A DNA stretch of 64,000 bases from Lachnospiraceae bacterium (GTDB lineage Bacteria; Bacillota; Clostridia; Lachnospirales; Lachnospiraceae): positions 124,001 through 188,000 of the forward strand of contig CAJTDK010000001.1 of assembly GCA_910575105.1 (NCBI GenBank), read 5' to 3'. The position numbers and the translations under genes are program-made. How positions within the stretch are numbered: position 1 is the first letter of the stretch; each line of letters begins with the position of its first letter. Below are positions 9,018 through 18,269 of the stretch, piece by piece. The notes beneath the pieces were generated by a model. The model searched no databases. It had not been told where the DNA came from and saw nothing but the letters and a program-made list of their open reading frames with translations.

Positions 9018-9992
9018 ATGAATAAAAAAATACAAGTTTTCATTTCATCTACATATACAGATCTCATTGAAGAACGCCAAGCTGCTGTTGAAGCTATTCT
9101 TGATGCTGGACATATTCCTGCCGGTATGGAATTATTTAAAGCAGGAAATGAATCTCAATTAAAAACGATATATAAATGGATTGACGAATCTGATGTATAT
9201 ATGCTTATTCTTGGCGGGCGTTATGGCACTGTTGAGCCTAAATCTGAGAAAAGCTATACACAACTTGAATATGAATATGCTTTATCTAAAAATATTCCTG
9301 TTTTTTCAGTTGTTATTAACAATTCGTATTTGACCCAAAAAATCAATTCAATGGGCTATGATAAGGTAACTGAGCAAGACAATCCTGACAAATATAAGTC
9401 TTTCAAAGAATTTGTTATGTCTAAAATTATTCGTGAAGTTAGTGACGGTAAGGATATCCAAATTGCAATTCATTCAACACTCAATGAATTTATAAATGAA
9501 TACGATCTAACTGGTTGGATTCGTAATTCTAAAGAAAATGACACTATTCAATTATTAAAAGATAATACTAATCTGTTAAAAGAAAATAATCTACTTAATA
9601 AACAGATACAAAAACTCCAAGAACAACTAAATGCAAAATCTAAAGAACAATTTGGCAATTTCTCTTTTGATGAATTAGTGAAATTATTTAAAAATAAAGA
9701 ATTTAGTATTCCATCAAAATTTACAAAACAGGAAAAAGATTTAACAATAAACGCTCTTGATTTTTTTATTAAACATTTCAGTTTCATGGTTACTGGTATA
9801 GAAAATATAAAAAAGGAATCAGATTACGAAGCATATATCTTTTATGATATTGCACCTTATTATGTTAGTTTTGATTTTCTCGAAAGAATTAAATTGTCAA
9901 ACACAACCGCTCAAAGAATACACACAACAAAATTGGGGGCTTCATTCTATGCCATGTTAGAATTTAAGGGCATGACAAAAATAAATTCTTGA
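9018..9992 (+). CDS. DUF4062-domain protein, putative defence sensor
   Basis: 324 residues. The N-terminal 150 residues are a DUF4062 domain (VFISSTYTDLIEERQAAVEA, then LILGGRYGTVE and YTQLEYEYAL), a TIR/SLOG-like fold found in antiviral and signalling proteins. A coiled coil rich in leucine and asparagine (about 175-215) separates it from a C-terminal helical domain of unknown type. AAGGAG precedes the ATG, and a strong terminator follows at 10056. It is the only plus-strand gene in this area, a common sign of an independently acquired cargo gene. Confidence 0.75.
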   Translation: MNKKIQVFISSTYTDLIEERQAAVEAILDAGHIPAGMELFKAGNESQLKTIYKWIDESDVYMLILGGRYGTVEPKSEKSYTQLEYEYALSKNIPVFSVVINNSYLTQKINSMGYDKVTEQDNPDKYKSFKEFVMSKIIREVSDGKDIQIAIHSTLNEFINEYDLTGWIRNSKENDTIQLLKDNTNLLKENNLLNKQIQKLQEQLNAKSKEQFGNFSFDELVKLFKNKEFSIPSKFTKQEKDLTINALDFFIKHFSFMVTGIENIKKESDYEAYIFYDIAPYYVSFDFLERIKLSNTTAQRIHTTKLGASFYAMLEFKGMTKINS

Positions 9993-10055
9993 TCTTAATA
10001 TGTATTTAATAAAAAAATTTTTAAGTCCTAATCTATAATTCCAAAAACATAATTC

Positions 10056-10089
10056 GTGCCTTTGACATCCACTATCAGTTCAAAGGCAC
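10056..10089 (+). terminator. Rho-independent terminator
   Basis: GTGCCTTTGA / TCAAAGGCAC, a 10-bp perfect stem, then TATTTTTATT. Ends the DUF4062 gene. Confidence 0.9.
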
Positions 10090-10104
10090 TATTTTTATTC
10101 ACAC

Positions 10105-10344
10105 TTATAATTTCTTCTCTTTCCTAAATTTTTCAAAATCCACAATCTCACCCATACCGCCATTATTGACCAATTTAACCTTATATCGCTCAAACTCTGC
10201 CAGATCCCATAATTCACACTCAGGAACATCGGAAAGAGTCAGATCTGTTTCTGTTGCCTCTATCGTCATATGGAAGAATGAAATATCTGTTACCTGGTAG
10301 ATTTTACCTTCTACGTTTAAAAATTTTATTTTTGTGTTGTTCAA
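10105..10344 (-). CDS. Small hypothetical protein
   Basis: 79 residues, beta-rich N-terminus, ending EKFRKEKKL. It lies 13 bases downstream of the 10358-10693 gene, so probably an operon. No recognisable family. Confidence 0.5.
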   Translation of the reverse strand: MNNTKIKFLNVEGKIYQVTDISFFHMTIEATETDLTLSDVPECELWDLAEFERYKVKLVNNGGMGEIVDFEKFRKEKKL

Positions 10345-10357
10345 TTATTATTTCTCC

Positions 10358-10693
10358 CTATATCATAAATCTTGTTGCTTGTACTTCCCGAAAATACTCA
10401 TCAGGATTTTCACCAGCTTCAATCAATTCTTCTTTACTCTCTTCTATGATCCGTTGCATTTCGTCATGAGATAATCCATAAGCTCTTGCCATTTCCTCAC
10501 TTGTACAATAAAATTCCTGTCCAGTAAGCTTGTCCATCATTGAGCGTAGATAAAGATAAATCAGATCATATGTAAGTCCATCCTTTATACCATCATCTAT
10601 TAATGGCTCAATGTTTTCTTTTATCATTTCACTTGTGATACCATATTTACCATAATTGACTAAAATATTCTGTATTATTGTTTGTTTATCCAT
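10358..10693 (-). CDS. Small hypothetical protein (plasmid-type)
   Basis: 111 helical, acidic residues. A segment near 65-90 (FYCTSEEMARAYGLSHDEM) could be a weak helix-turn-helix. GGAGAAATTATA precedes the ATG. Followed closely by the 79-residue gene; function unknown. Confidence 0.5.
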   Translation of the reverse strand: MDKQTIIQNILVNYGKYGITSEMIKENIEPLIDDGIKDGLTYDLIYLYLRSMMDKLTGQEFYCTSEEMARAYGLSHDEMQRIIEESKEELIEAGENPDEYFREVQATRFMI

Positions 10694-10749
10694 TATAATT
10701 TCTCCTTTATTTCAAAAATATCATATAACTACAAATTCACAAAAAATAA

Positions 10750-11523
10750 CTATGTAATTTTTTCATTAACAAATAGTTTTATCTTTTCATTTTCACTAAG
10801 ATTTGAAAAAATGTCTCTCATATATTCAATGCCACTCCGTGTAAAAACATAACTATATGAATAACTATCCCCATGTTTCTTTCGTTTTACAATCCTCAAA
10901 ATCTTTTTATTTATGGCATTATCAGTAGCAAATGTAATTCGTGTTGTTGCACCATTACATTCCATCTCCTTTATCTCTATGATATTTAACTTAACAAGAT
11001 ATTCTCTAATCTTATAATAACTGTAATCTTTTGGTATCGTTCCATCTTCAGAAAACATCTTAAACAGATTACTAAATCTTATTTCTTCATCCGTAATAGG
11101 CGCATATATTTCGCTTGAACCGTTTTTGTCAGTTAGTATGTTTCTCTTTTCAGCTCTATATTCAGAAAACAATATTACAGCTTTCTCTATATCTTTTATT
11201 TTATCTTCTCTGATCTCTTCTATTTCAATATTACTTTTTTTACTATTTTTTACAAAATGCACAAAATGTTTTGAAACAAAAAAACGTTTCTGTTTTCCAG
11301 TATCATCTAAGTATTTTTCAAATTCTTTAAAAATCAATGTTTTTGTTTCGCCCTTTTTAGGAACAATATACTCAAATAGTATACTTTCTATTGTTTTTCT
11401 CTTATCAAAATATGCAAACCCATCACAAATTTTTATTCGATAATTTTTCAAAGTAGATAGAATTACATTAAATAGCGCATCACCCTCTACCGGAACTTTA
11501 TTACCACTTAATATTTCTACCAA
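10750..11523 (-). CDS. Hypothetical protein with possible C-terminal winged helix
   Basis: 257 residues. The C-terminal half (IREYLVKLNIIEIKEM to YVFTRSGIEYMRDIF) has the helix-strand pattern of a winged helix, and the N-terminal half is unrecognised. It overlaps the end of the GIY-YIG gene by 7 bases, so the two are translationally coupled. A transcription-factor role is only inferred. Confidence 0.5.
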   Translation of the reverse strand: MVEILSGNKVPVEGDALFNVILSTLKNYRIKICDGFAYFDKRKTIESILFEYIVPKKGETKTLIFKEFEKYLDDTGKQKRFFVSKHFVHFVKNSKKSNIEIEEIREDKIKDIEKAVILFSEYRAEKRNILTDKNGSSEIYAPITDEEIRFSNLFKMFSEDGTIPKDYSYYKIREYLVKLNIIEIKEMECNGATTRITFATDNAINKKILRIVKRKKHGDSYSYSYVFTRSGIEYMRDIFSNLSENEKIKLFVNEKIT

Positions 11524-11840
11524 TGTATTTCAGCATTATACAAATCAACTCCCGATTTTTTAAATTGTGTTATATAATAACCTTCTAAAATTAAAATTCT
11601 GGCCTTTGTTGTGATCGGATTATCTTCTGAATAGCGTTCTAATATTTCAAAGTTAAAATTATCTTCTCCATATTCATTGAAATCATTTTGTAATTCTTTG
11701 TTATAGTGACAATTTTTTCTTAACTGTGGAATATGTTCTTCGTGCCATCTTCTATAAATATCTAAACTTTCGCCTATATAGACTTTTCCATTTGATCTAT
11801 TTGTAATAGTGTAAATACCTGATAACTTCTTTGTTGTCAT
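11517..11840 (-). CDS. GIY-YIG endonuclease
   Basis: 107 residues from the ATG at 11840, chosen because the GIY core starts 8 residues later; an upstream extension to 11900 is open but lacks the family pattern. Motifs are GIYTITN, VYIGES, a catalytic-type arginine in YRRW, and a conserved glutamate in LILEGYYI. Single-domain GIY-YIG proteins in mobile DNA are often homing-type nickases. It overlaps the downstream 10750 gene. Confidence 0.75.
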   Translation of the reverse strand: MTTKKLSGIYTITNRSNGKVYIGESLDIYRRWHEEHIPQLRKNCHYNKELQNDFNEYGEDNFNFEILERYSEDNPITTKARILILEGYYITQFKKSGVDLYNAEIHW

Positions 11841-11900
11841 TATATATAATTTTTCTTCTTGCAATATAATACTTCTCCCTTTACTCAAATAGTGTTTCAA

Positions 11901-12199
11901 AATTTTATAAAATAGTGCTTGCTTTTGCAGTCCATGTGTGGTAGTCTATTGATAAAAGTTAATAGCAGTTACCTTGTCTACATGGAACTGCATTTTTTAA
12001 TTTGCACGCAAAAAATAGCGAAAACCATTGATTTTACAAGGTTTTCTCCGTTTTTAGTGAGTTTGATTTCCCCCGTGGATTTCGTAAGTAAAACATTTCA
12101 AAAACCGTTGTTTTCTAAGGCTTTTTTAGAATCAGGATGTTTAGTTTCCCCCCTATTGTATACGAATGTATAATAATGAACGTAGTGAATGGGCCAAGG
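11901..12199. other. Gene-free AT-rich stretch
   Basis: Short ORFs here lack ribosome sites. It contains a GAAAACC ... GGTTTTC inverted repeat (12020-12047). Two blocks (CCATTGATTTTAC at 12025 and CGTGGATTTC near 12075) recur near 41633 and 41660. Confidence 0.5.
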
Positions 12200-14011
12200 T
12201 TATGCTAACAACCCCACTGCAATGCTATAATCACTTAGCCTATTCTCAACTCCGCTTTCATTTACATCCAAGTCCACACCATCTAATCCATTATTATAAA
12301 TATCCATATTATTATCTAAATTTGTATTATCAGTATTATTACTATCATCTCCATCATATGGATTAACAAATTTATACTTATTCCATTCATATCCTTTATC
12401 ACTATATTGTTTTACTACAACCAAACATCTTTCTTTCCATAATTTTCTTATATGTTTACCTATTTCATTAGGAGTTAATTCATCTAATCCTAATGTCTCT
12501 GCTAATTCTTCATAGGTTGCTTTCTTACCATTATCAAGATTATTTACTAATGCAATGTATACAATGTAATCTGTTTGTGATATTTTCCCATCAATTAAAG
12601 CATTAGCAACTGAAAAATAGAATTTTATATGTTCCTGATATAGCTCCCGAAAACGTCTTGCCATTTTTAAACGACATTCCTTAAAATCATCTGGTTTCTT
12701 TTTATCTGGTGAAATCTCTATATACTTCTTCTCTTTTAATCCTTCTAAAAGTTCCTTCAACCGTTTCTCACTAATGCAATATCTCTTTTTGATTGATGAA
12801 TATAATAATTCCTGTAAATTTCTCACACGGAATCCTCGTCTGCCAAAACTTTCCTTATAAACTTCCAAAAGCGTTATAATCAAAAATTCATGTCCTTTTG
12901 TTTCTCTAAAACTTTTTTTCGTTAGAAGTTTTTTATTTAACATAGCAGCTTGACCTTCTACTATGGAGATTTTAGCTCCGTTATGATAAGTTCCACAATA
13001 TACCTTATCACACTGATCTTCTACAAATTTTCGTTTTGGATCGTCTTTTTTGAAACTTTCATAACATCCTAACAGTTTATATTTATCTTCTTCCAAAAAT
13101 CTTTTGGTATCATCCTCAATTATCTTTTTACTTTTCGGTGGTCTGCATTTTAGATTATATTCCTGACATACAGAATAAATTTTAGAATCAAGACAATGTT
13201 CTGCTTTTAACATATTTACAATTCTTCCATGCCAGAAATTTCGTTGTCCTTTATCTGCTCCCTCATTAAGCATTTTTCTTACACAGAGATAACAGGGATA
13301 TTCATTTAGGCTTTCATAATTCCACTTTTGTTTTTCAAGAATTTTGATATTCTCTTGCTCATTATTATAATAGTTGATTAACTTTGATAAATATGGAAGT
13401 TTAAATGCTTTGAACTGATTTCCTACTCTATATCTGTTATCTATAACTTTCACAAATGACCATCTTTCCTTATTTTCATAGTCATATGTGTCATCATCTA
13501 GCTTATGATTATATGTACAAGGTGGTCTTGAAATCTGTGTTGGTGAAGCTGCTTTTATATCTGCACCTAAAATATCCACAAGTATTCTATTTATTTCTGT
13601 AACTTCTTTTATTTTGCAAGTAGGACTTATGCTTATATAATAATGATATCCATGCCCACTGCTGATACACGCATGAAGGAATAACTTAGATATTTTATTC
13701 TTTATCATTTGTGTACATTCTCTTGCATCTTTCATATCTGGATGTTCTTTTTTATCAAAATCCAAATATATTACTTTTCGCATCCGTTGACTTGTAATCG
13801 TACCATCTAATTTTCCACGATTAGTAGCAATCTGATTATATACATCATGTGTTTCCCGGAATTCATTAATAAAATACTTAAATGCATTAAAACTTTTTAC
13901 ATACCATATCTTTTTATCATTTTCATTTGTCCCTACATTTCCATCCGTATCACGTCTTAATGCAATCATCCTTATGTATTCATTATCCTTCAATTTTTCA
14001 GGATAAAGCAT
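12200..14011 (-). CDS. Archaeo-eukaryotic-type primase (replication protein)
   Basis: 603 residues. Residues 81-86 (IYLDFD) give the hhhDhD metal-binding motif and 117-125 (SSGHGYHYY) the second AEP motif, so this is a primase/polymerase domain of the AEP superfamily. A cysteine pair (CYLC, about 240) precedes a middle domain, and a C-terminal winged-helix pair (about 500-570) probably binds DNA. The tail is rich in Asn and Asp. It ends the same-strand block that starts at tubR, so plasmid segregation and priming may be co-expressed. Likely role: self-primed replication of the element. Confidence 0.75.
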   Translation of the reverse strand: MLYPEKLKDNEYIRMIALRRDTDGNVGTNENDKKIWYVKSFNAFKYFINEFRETHDVYNQIATNRGKLDGTITSQRMRKVIYLDFDKKEHPDMKDARECTQMIKNKISKLFLHACISSGHGYHYYISISPTCKIKEVTEINRILVDILGADIKAASPTQISRPPCTYNHKLDDDTYDYENKERWSFVKVIDNRYRVGNQFKAFKLPYLSKLINYYNNEQENIKILEKQKWNYESLNEYPCYLCVRKMLNEGADKGQRNFWHGRIVNMLKAEHCLDSKIYSVCQEYNLKCRPPKSKKIIEDDTKRFLEEDKYKLLGCYESFKKDDPKRKFVEDQCDKVYCGTYHNGAKISIVEGQAAMLNKKLLTKKSFRETKGHEFLIITLLEVYKESFGRRGFRVRNLQELLYSSIKKRYCISEKRLKELLEGLKEKKYIEISPDKKKPDDFKECRLKMARRFRELYQEHIKFYFSVANALIDGKISQTDYIVYIALVNNLDNGKKATYEELAETLGLDELTPNEIGKHIRKLWKERCLVVVKQYSDKGYEWNKYKFVNPYDGDDSNNTDNTNLDNNMDIYNNGLDGVDLDVNESGVENRLSDYSIAVGLLA

Positions 14012-14170
14012 ATCATAGTACCTTCTTAGAATTTCTGTTTGTGTGTTGTTACTAATAATACATCACTCTCCTTTGTTTTTTATTGAAATGGGAATAAACG
14101 CTGAAGAAACAGCGTTTCACTACTCCCTTATTACCCTATTCTCTTTTTAATAATCAACTTTTCACAATAT

Positions 14171-14368
14171 TTACACGCCTTTGACGTTGACAGCTTGTAC
14201 ACCTTTTTCAGTGTCGATAAGATCATATTCTACTGGTTCCGCTTCTGCTAATACCTTGAATCCTGTTCCTGCGATCCCTGAATAATGTACAAACACATCT
14301 TTTCCATCATCACCTTTAATAAACCCATAACCTCGCTGATTGTTAAACCACTTAACTTTTCCTTTCAT
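14171..14368 (-). CDS. Cold-shock-domain protein
   Basis: 65 residues, full CSD length. KVKWFNNQRGYGFI carries RNP1 and KDVFVHY carries RNP2. Single-stranded nucleic-acid binding and RNA-chaperone activity are known for the family. It lies between the primase and a small membrane protein in a same-strand series. Mobile-element copies may serve replication or host expression. Confidence 0.9.
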   Translation of the reverse strand: MKGKVKWFNNQRGYGFIKGDDGKDVFVHYSGIAGTGFKVLAEAEPVEYDLIDTEKGVQAVNVKGV

Positions 14369-14452
14369 TACATCATTCCTCCTTCATCTACTGAACTTCA
14401 TCATAATAGTGGCAAGCTGTAATCTACTCGCCACTATTTATTTCTACATTTG

Positions 14453-14617
14453 TTAATCATTCTTTTCTTCTGTTTTATTTCTAAGTAAATTGATCTTTAT
14501 ATCACCACGAATAAAAGCAACAATCACAAATACTGTACATACTATCATGAAAACAATTCCAAGTTTCATGCTTAAATCCAATATAAACTTAATCAAAAAT
14601 TGTAATGTAGCTAACAT
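14453..14617 (-). CDS. Small membrane protein (54 aa)
   Basis: ATG at 14617 is preceded by AAGGAGAAATAT. Residues about 5-38 form one long or two short hydrophobic segments (KLGIVFMIVCTVFVIVAFI), then a charged KNKTEEKND-like tail. It sits in the gap between two same-strand genes with normal spacing. Function unknown; possibly a membrane anchor for a neighbour. Confidence 0.6.
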   Translation of the reverse strand: MLATLQFLIKFILDLSMKLGIVFMIVCTVFVIVAFIRGDIKINLLRNKTEEKND

Positions 14618-14676
14618 ATATTTCTCCTTTTTATAGGCGGTATATCACTTATTTGGACATACCGCCTGGATTGCTT

Positions 14677-15426
14677 TTATTCTTTATTGCTCAACTCTGC
14701 CTTAATTTCATTCAATGTCTTCAAATTATCCTCTAAAGCTGCTCTGTATTTTTCTACAAACTCCCATTTAGACTGATATTCAAGGTTATAGGATACAGCT
14801 AACGAATTAATAATTTCCCATAGATTAGGATCATAGTCTTCCTCATACAAGTACATACAGCTTAAATCTTCGTCCATGATTTCATATTTGAAGACTCCAT
14901 TTAAAGGCACTTCCTGTATGCAATTTGCATATTTATTTTCGTAATCATCAACAAATTCATCTACTGACACATTGGCTTTCTTGAATTCCATATCATAAAT
15001 ATATTCAAAATATTCCGGTGTTACAAAAATGCCTGTACGGTTGATAAATTCCACTCTTGACACGAAATCTTCATGTACCGGCTCTTTACAGTCGAATTCT
15101 TTATCTATCGGATGAATCAAGCATGACTTTTCACCAGTAATTTCAATATCTAAGCCGCCCATACAGTGATTGAACCTAATGACAATAGTATTTTCATTGC
15201 CGTGAATAGAATTAATCATATTATCACTGTCCAGTTCAATCTTACATCCCGTATCAGGCTCTAAAAGAGTAATCTGCCCGTCTGTGCCAATATCCGGATC
15301 AGCTATCATAACAGCGTCTTTCATATGTACTGTTATTACGCTGTTATCTGTACTTGATACCGTTACTTTCTTGCCTTTTACCAGTTCTCTTACATCTTTG
15401 ATTGTTAGTTCATTTAATTTTTCCAT
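14677..15426 (-). CDS. Acidic hypothetical protein
   Basis: 249 residues, strongly acidic, mixed beta (residues 15-110) then helical. No motif recognised. It lies between two cold-shock-domain genes in the tubRZ-to-primase block. High acidity could suit a nucleic-acid mimic, but this is speculation. Confidence 0.5.
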   Translation of the reverse strand: MEKLNELTIKDVRELVKGKKVTVSSTDNSVITVHMKDAVMIADPDIGTDGQITLLEPDTGCKIELDSDNMINSIHGNENTIVIRFNHCMGGLDIEITGEKSCLIHPIDKEFDCKEPVHEDFVSRVEFINRTGIFVTPEYFEYIYDMEFKKANVSVDEFVDDYENKYANCIQEVPLNGVFKYEIMDEDLSCMYLYEEDYDPNLWEIINSLAVSYNLEYQSKWEFVEKYRAALEDNLKTLNEIKAELSNKE

Positions 15427-15569
15427 GTTATTGCTTATCCTCCATATATTTTTATTGTAGAGAGTCAGCTTTTCGCCAACTCTCGGTTATTTATTTGATG
15501 TGATAGGGGCATCACCTATCAGTACTTCCATCTATTTAACTCTTCTCTATAAAGAAAAGAAATCTTACA

Positions 15570-15950
15570 TTATTCTTCGCTTATACTAAATCCTGCATAT
15601 GCTGCCACTTCTAATAAATCCATTTCTTTATCGACTACTGGCTTGTCTGACTTGTCAACCACATACCATCCATGAATCCCCTTATCATCACCGATCCGCA
15701 TAATATGTAACCCTTCTTTTGCCAGCTCATGCACAATCATCTGCCTTGTAAGGATCGGCTGTACATTTACTGCTTGGATTTTTCCATTTTCATCAGGATC
15801 ACTTACTTCAAAATTAACAATGTCCTCTGATAATAGTAACTTCCGTCCTTTCATATTAATCTGGGAATAATGCACAAAATAATCTTTATCTCCTGATGCG
15901 ATAAATCCCCAACCACGGTTTTCATGAAAAAATTTAACTGTCCCTTGCAT
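15570..15950 (-). CDS. Cold-shock domain with C-terminal extension
   Basis: 126 residues. The first 66 form a CSD (VKFFHENRGWGFIA, then KDYFVHYSQI). Residues 70-126 form an extra domain (LAKEGLHIMRIGDDKGIHGWYVV) not seen in ordinary Csp proteins. It differs clearly from the second CSD gene at 14171, so the two are not a recent duplication. Confidence 0.8.
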   Translation of the reverse strand: MQGTVKFFHENRGWGFIASGDKDYFVHYSQINMKGRKLLLSEDIVNFEVSDPDENGKIQAVNVQPILTRQMIVHELAKEGLHIMRIGDDKGIHGWYVVDKSDKPVVDKEMDLLEVAAYAGFSISEE

Positions 15951-16029
15951 GTTTTTAATCTCCTTTTCTTTTTTGATTTATTTTTCAGGTGGGAGATACT
16001 ATACCCCCATCTACTAATTACTTCTTTAT

Positions 16030-16365
16030 TTAAGAATCCAGTTCATTTAACAAATCCAAACTCACATTGCTACGTCTTCTCTTTTTCATTCTACTTATTT
16101 GTTTATCCCTAGCTTCTAACAAATACTCTCTTGCCGTCATTCTCTTTTCTTTGGTAACTGCCGTATTCCACTGTGGAATATGAACTTCATTTAAGTATTC
16201 AGATAGTTTTTCTACATCTGATTCCTTTAGACAGTCCTTCCCACATTTAAATCTGGATAGATCATTCACATCTACACCTACATTCAAAGCAATTGCCTTT
16301 AACATCAAGCCTTGATTATTAATTTCAATCAGCTTATTTCGTACTGAATCGTTGTTATGTGCCAT
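16030..16365 (-). CDS. HTH regulator downstream of tubZ (TubY-like position)
   Basis: 111 residues from ATG 16365 with AGAGG upstream. Residues about 20-55 (LKAIALNVGVDVNDLSRFKCG) form a Cro/XRE-like helix-turn-helix, and the C-terminus is very basic (RMKKRRR). It is the first gene after tubZ. In the Clostridium phage c-st system a DNA-binding TubY is encoded beside TubRZ, but no homology is claimed, only position. Confidence 0.6.
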   Translation of the reverse strand: MAHNNDSVRNKLIEINNQGLMLKAIALNVGVDVNDLSRFKCGKDCLKESDVEKLSEYLNEVHIPQWNTAVTKEKRMTAREYLLEARDKQISRMKKRRRSNVSLDLLNELDS

Positions 16366-16493
16366 TTTTATAACCTCTACTTCTCTTTTGAAGTAAGGAA
16401 TTAGCATTATTTCTGACCATAATAAAATTTCATCTGATTGTCAGTGATTGTTTCTTACTAATTCCTTATTTCCTTTGATTATGTTTGATAATC

Positions 16494-17558
16494 TTATAAA
16501 AATAATAAATCCCTTGTAGATTTTTTCTTTTCCGGTTTCGGTTTTTCAACTGTAATATCTCCCAAAAAGTCAATACTACCCGTCAATCTTCGTTCACTTG
16601 TAGCGGTCAAATTCTTTTTAATTGTCTCTTTATCCTCTTCAATTTTCTTTTTCATTTCTTCCAACCTCTTATATGGAATGGAACAACCTGATATAGCCAA
16701 CACAGTTGCGTCATAATCCCATCCTTCAAAAGTCGCAAATGGTTTTCCGACATTATCAACAATCTCATTAAGACGTACATTGTCATTAGAATTAACTAAT
16801 GCAATATTAGCAACTACTTCATCATCCTCTAACGGCGCATAAATGTTATCTCTTATCTTCTCAATTACTGTTTGAGTTGTGGCTTTATCAGATCCATGCT
16901 TATTGATAATACATGCGCCTCTTTGTGATAAAACGTTTTCAATTTCTGCCCGATCAACTACTCCTCTTGCAGAATTTGTCTCACAATTCAGGAATGCATC
17001 CAAATAACAAGCAAGCTGCTCATTTAAGATAAGTTTGTCCTTATTTCTGTTATTATCAATGATAATTGTTGCACCATTTCCCTCAACAGTTTCTAACTCC
17101 TGGAAAAACTCATAGCAATTCATATATTCTTTTATGCTTGCGTTTTTATCAGGAATACATGTAACCACACATATGATTTTATCTGTTTCAGCTTGCAATC
17201 TCCTTTTAGTGGCCGGTACTATTGCACTTCCGGACCCCCCTCCAGAACTTCCTACAAGGAAAATAACACGACATTCTTTAAACCTTTCTTTAATCTCATT
17301 AATGAGAAGATCAAAATTCTCACAATTATTATCTGCTAATAACTGTTTTGCCTTTCTTCTTTCTTTACTACTCCCATATCCACCTAAAATGTGATATTTA
17401 CATTCTTCAGGTATATTCAGACTATCCAAATCAGATTGAGCCGTATTAGCAGCCATCACAAGATAATCTTTTGCTTGAATACTTTTAATTACGTTACCGC
17501 CCATCTGTCCGAAACCGATAAAACCATACCATTCTTTAATACTCATTGTTACTTCCAT
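16494..17558 (-). CDS. tubZ: TubZ-like tubulin/FtsZ GTPase, plasmid partition
   Basis: 354 residues. The N-terminal YGFIGFGQMGGN matches the first nucleotide-binding loop, and residues 104-111 (SSGGGSGS) replace the classic GGGTGSG tubulin signature. The length and the charged C-terminal tail (KPKPEKKKSTRD) fit TubZ, which forms treadmilling filaments that pull TubR-centromere complexes. The start at 17558, 1 base after the tubR stop region, follows GAGGAAAATTAGA. Type III partition is known from Bacillus plasmids and Clostridium phage-plasmids. Confidence 0.85.
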   Translation of the reverse strand: MEVTMSIKEWYGFIGFGQMGGNVIKSIQAKDYLVMAANTAQSDLDSLNIPEECKYHILGGYGSSKERRKAKQLLADNNCENFDLLINEIKERFKECRVIFLVGSSGGGSGSAIVPATKRRLQAETDKIICVVTCIPDKNASIKEYMNCYEFFQELETVEGNGATIIIDNNRNKDKLILNEQLACYLDAFLNCETNSARGVVDRAEIENVLSQRGACIINKHGSDKATTQTVIEKIRDNIYAPLEDDEVVANIALVNSNDNVRLNEIVDNVGKPFATFEGWDYDATVLAISGCSIPYKRLEEMKKKIEEDKETIKKNLTATSERRLTGSIDFLGDITVEKPKPEKKKSTRDLLFL

Positions 17559-17559
17559 T

Positions 17560-17829
17560 CTAATTTTCCTCCATATCGTCATATTTTTTTAATAGTTCCA
17601 TACCTAACTCATTGATAAAATAACTGTCTGCTCTTTCTACTTTTATACCGGATTCTACTAAATTCCTCTTTTGTAAAATCTTGATATGCTTGTACAATGT
17701 ATTTGGCTTATTTCTTCCCTCTTTCTCTGAAATTTCCGTCACTGTCATACCTCTTATACAATTAGTAGCCTTATTAGTCCGTAAAAGTTTCAAAATTATA
17801 TACTGTGTTCTGACTAATTCATCATTCAT
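17560..17829 (-). CDS. tubR: TubR-like winged-helix partition adaptor
   Basis: 89 residues from ATG 17829 with AAGGTGAT upstream. It is a winged helix (MTVTEISEKEGRNKPNTLYKH then LQKRNLVESG). It directly precedes tubZ, which is the canonical tubRZ order. TubR binds centromere iterons and represses its own operon. The ORF can be extended to 17976, but that part has no ribosome site and non-protein-like sequence. Confidence 0.75.
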   Translation of the reverse strand: MNDELVRTQYIILKLLRTNKATNCIRGMTVTEISEKEGRNKPNTLYKHIKILQKRNLVESGIKVERADSYFINELGMELLKKYDDMEEN

Positions 17830-18269
17830 TCTTATCACCTTCTTTCTTCTAATGATATTCTCTTTTTGTTTCTTACTAATTTGGATGAACAAAGTAAAAA
17901 TATATAGGCTTTTATCCCTTATTTCTTCAAGACATCCCTTTTCATCTTGTAACAATAACAGCCACTTGCCCTTCATGATCTTTCTTCTCCATTTTTCTTA
18001 CAAAACATCTCTCTTTATTAAATTTTTTCAATGTACAACTATTTTTCCCCACAAAAAGCGTTAAACTAAGTAATACTTCCCCTTTGTTAATGAAACAATG
18101 CTTCAATATGGTAAATATTACTATTGGAAAAAGTGCTGAATTGCTTGAAATCATTGTGAAGATGTGTAATAGTATCAATGGGCGTTTCCGCTCTATGTAT
18201 TTGCATAGACCTGTCCAAGGGTGTTGCAGCACCGTTTGAGGATAGGTCTATGTGTTTCTGTTAATAATA
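17830..18269. other. tubRZ leader; candidate centromere region
   Basis: About 440 bases without a credible gene between tubR and its promoter. This is where tubC iterons would lie, but clear tandem iterons were not found by eye. It holds a long hairpin, CATAGACCT ... AGGTCTATG (18204-18252), enclosing GGTG/CACC. Confidence 0.45.

Noticed and set aside
12166-12366. Plus-strand ORF with Tyr/His-rich product
   Set aside because: Antisense to the primase's Asn/Asp-rich C-terminus; repeated TAT/CAT codons are a shadow.
17942-18232. 96-codon minus-strand ORF in the tubRZ leader
   Set aside because: No ribosome site, spans hairpin DNA and ends inside the tubR upstream region.
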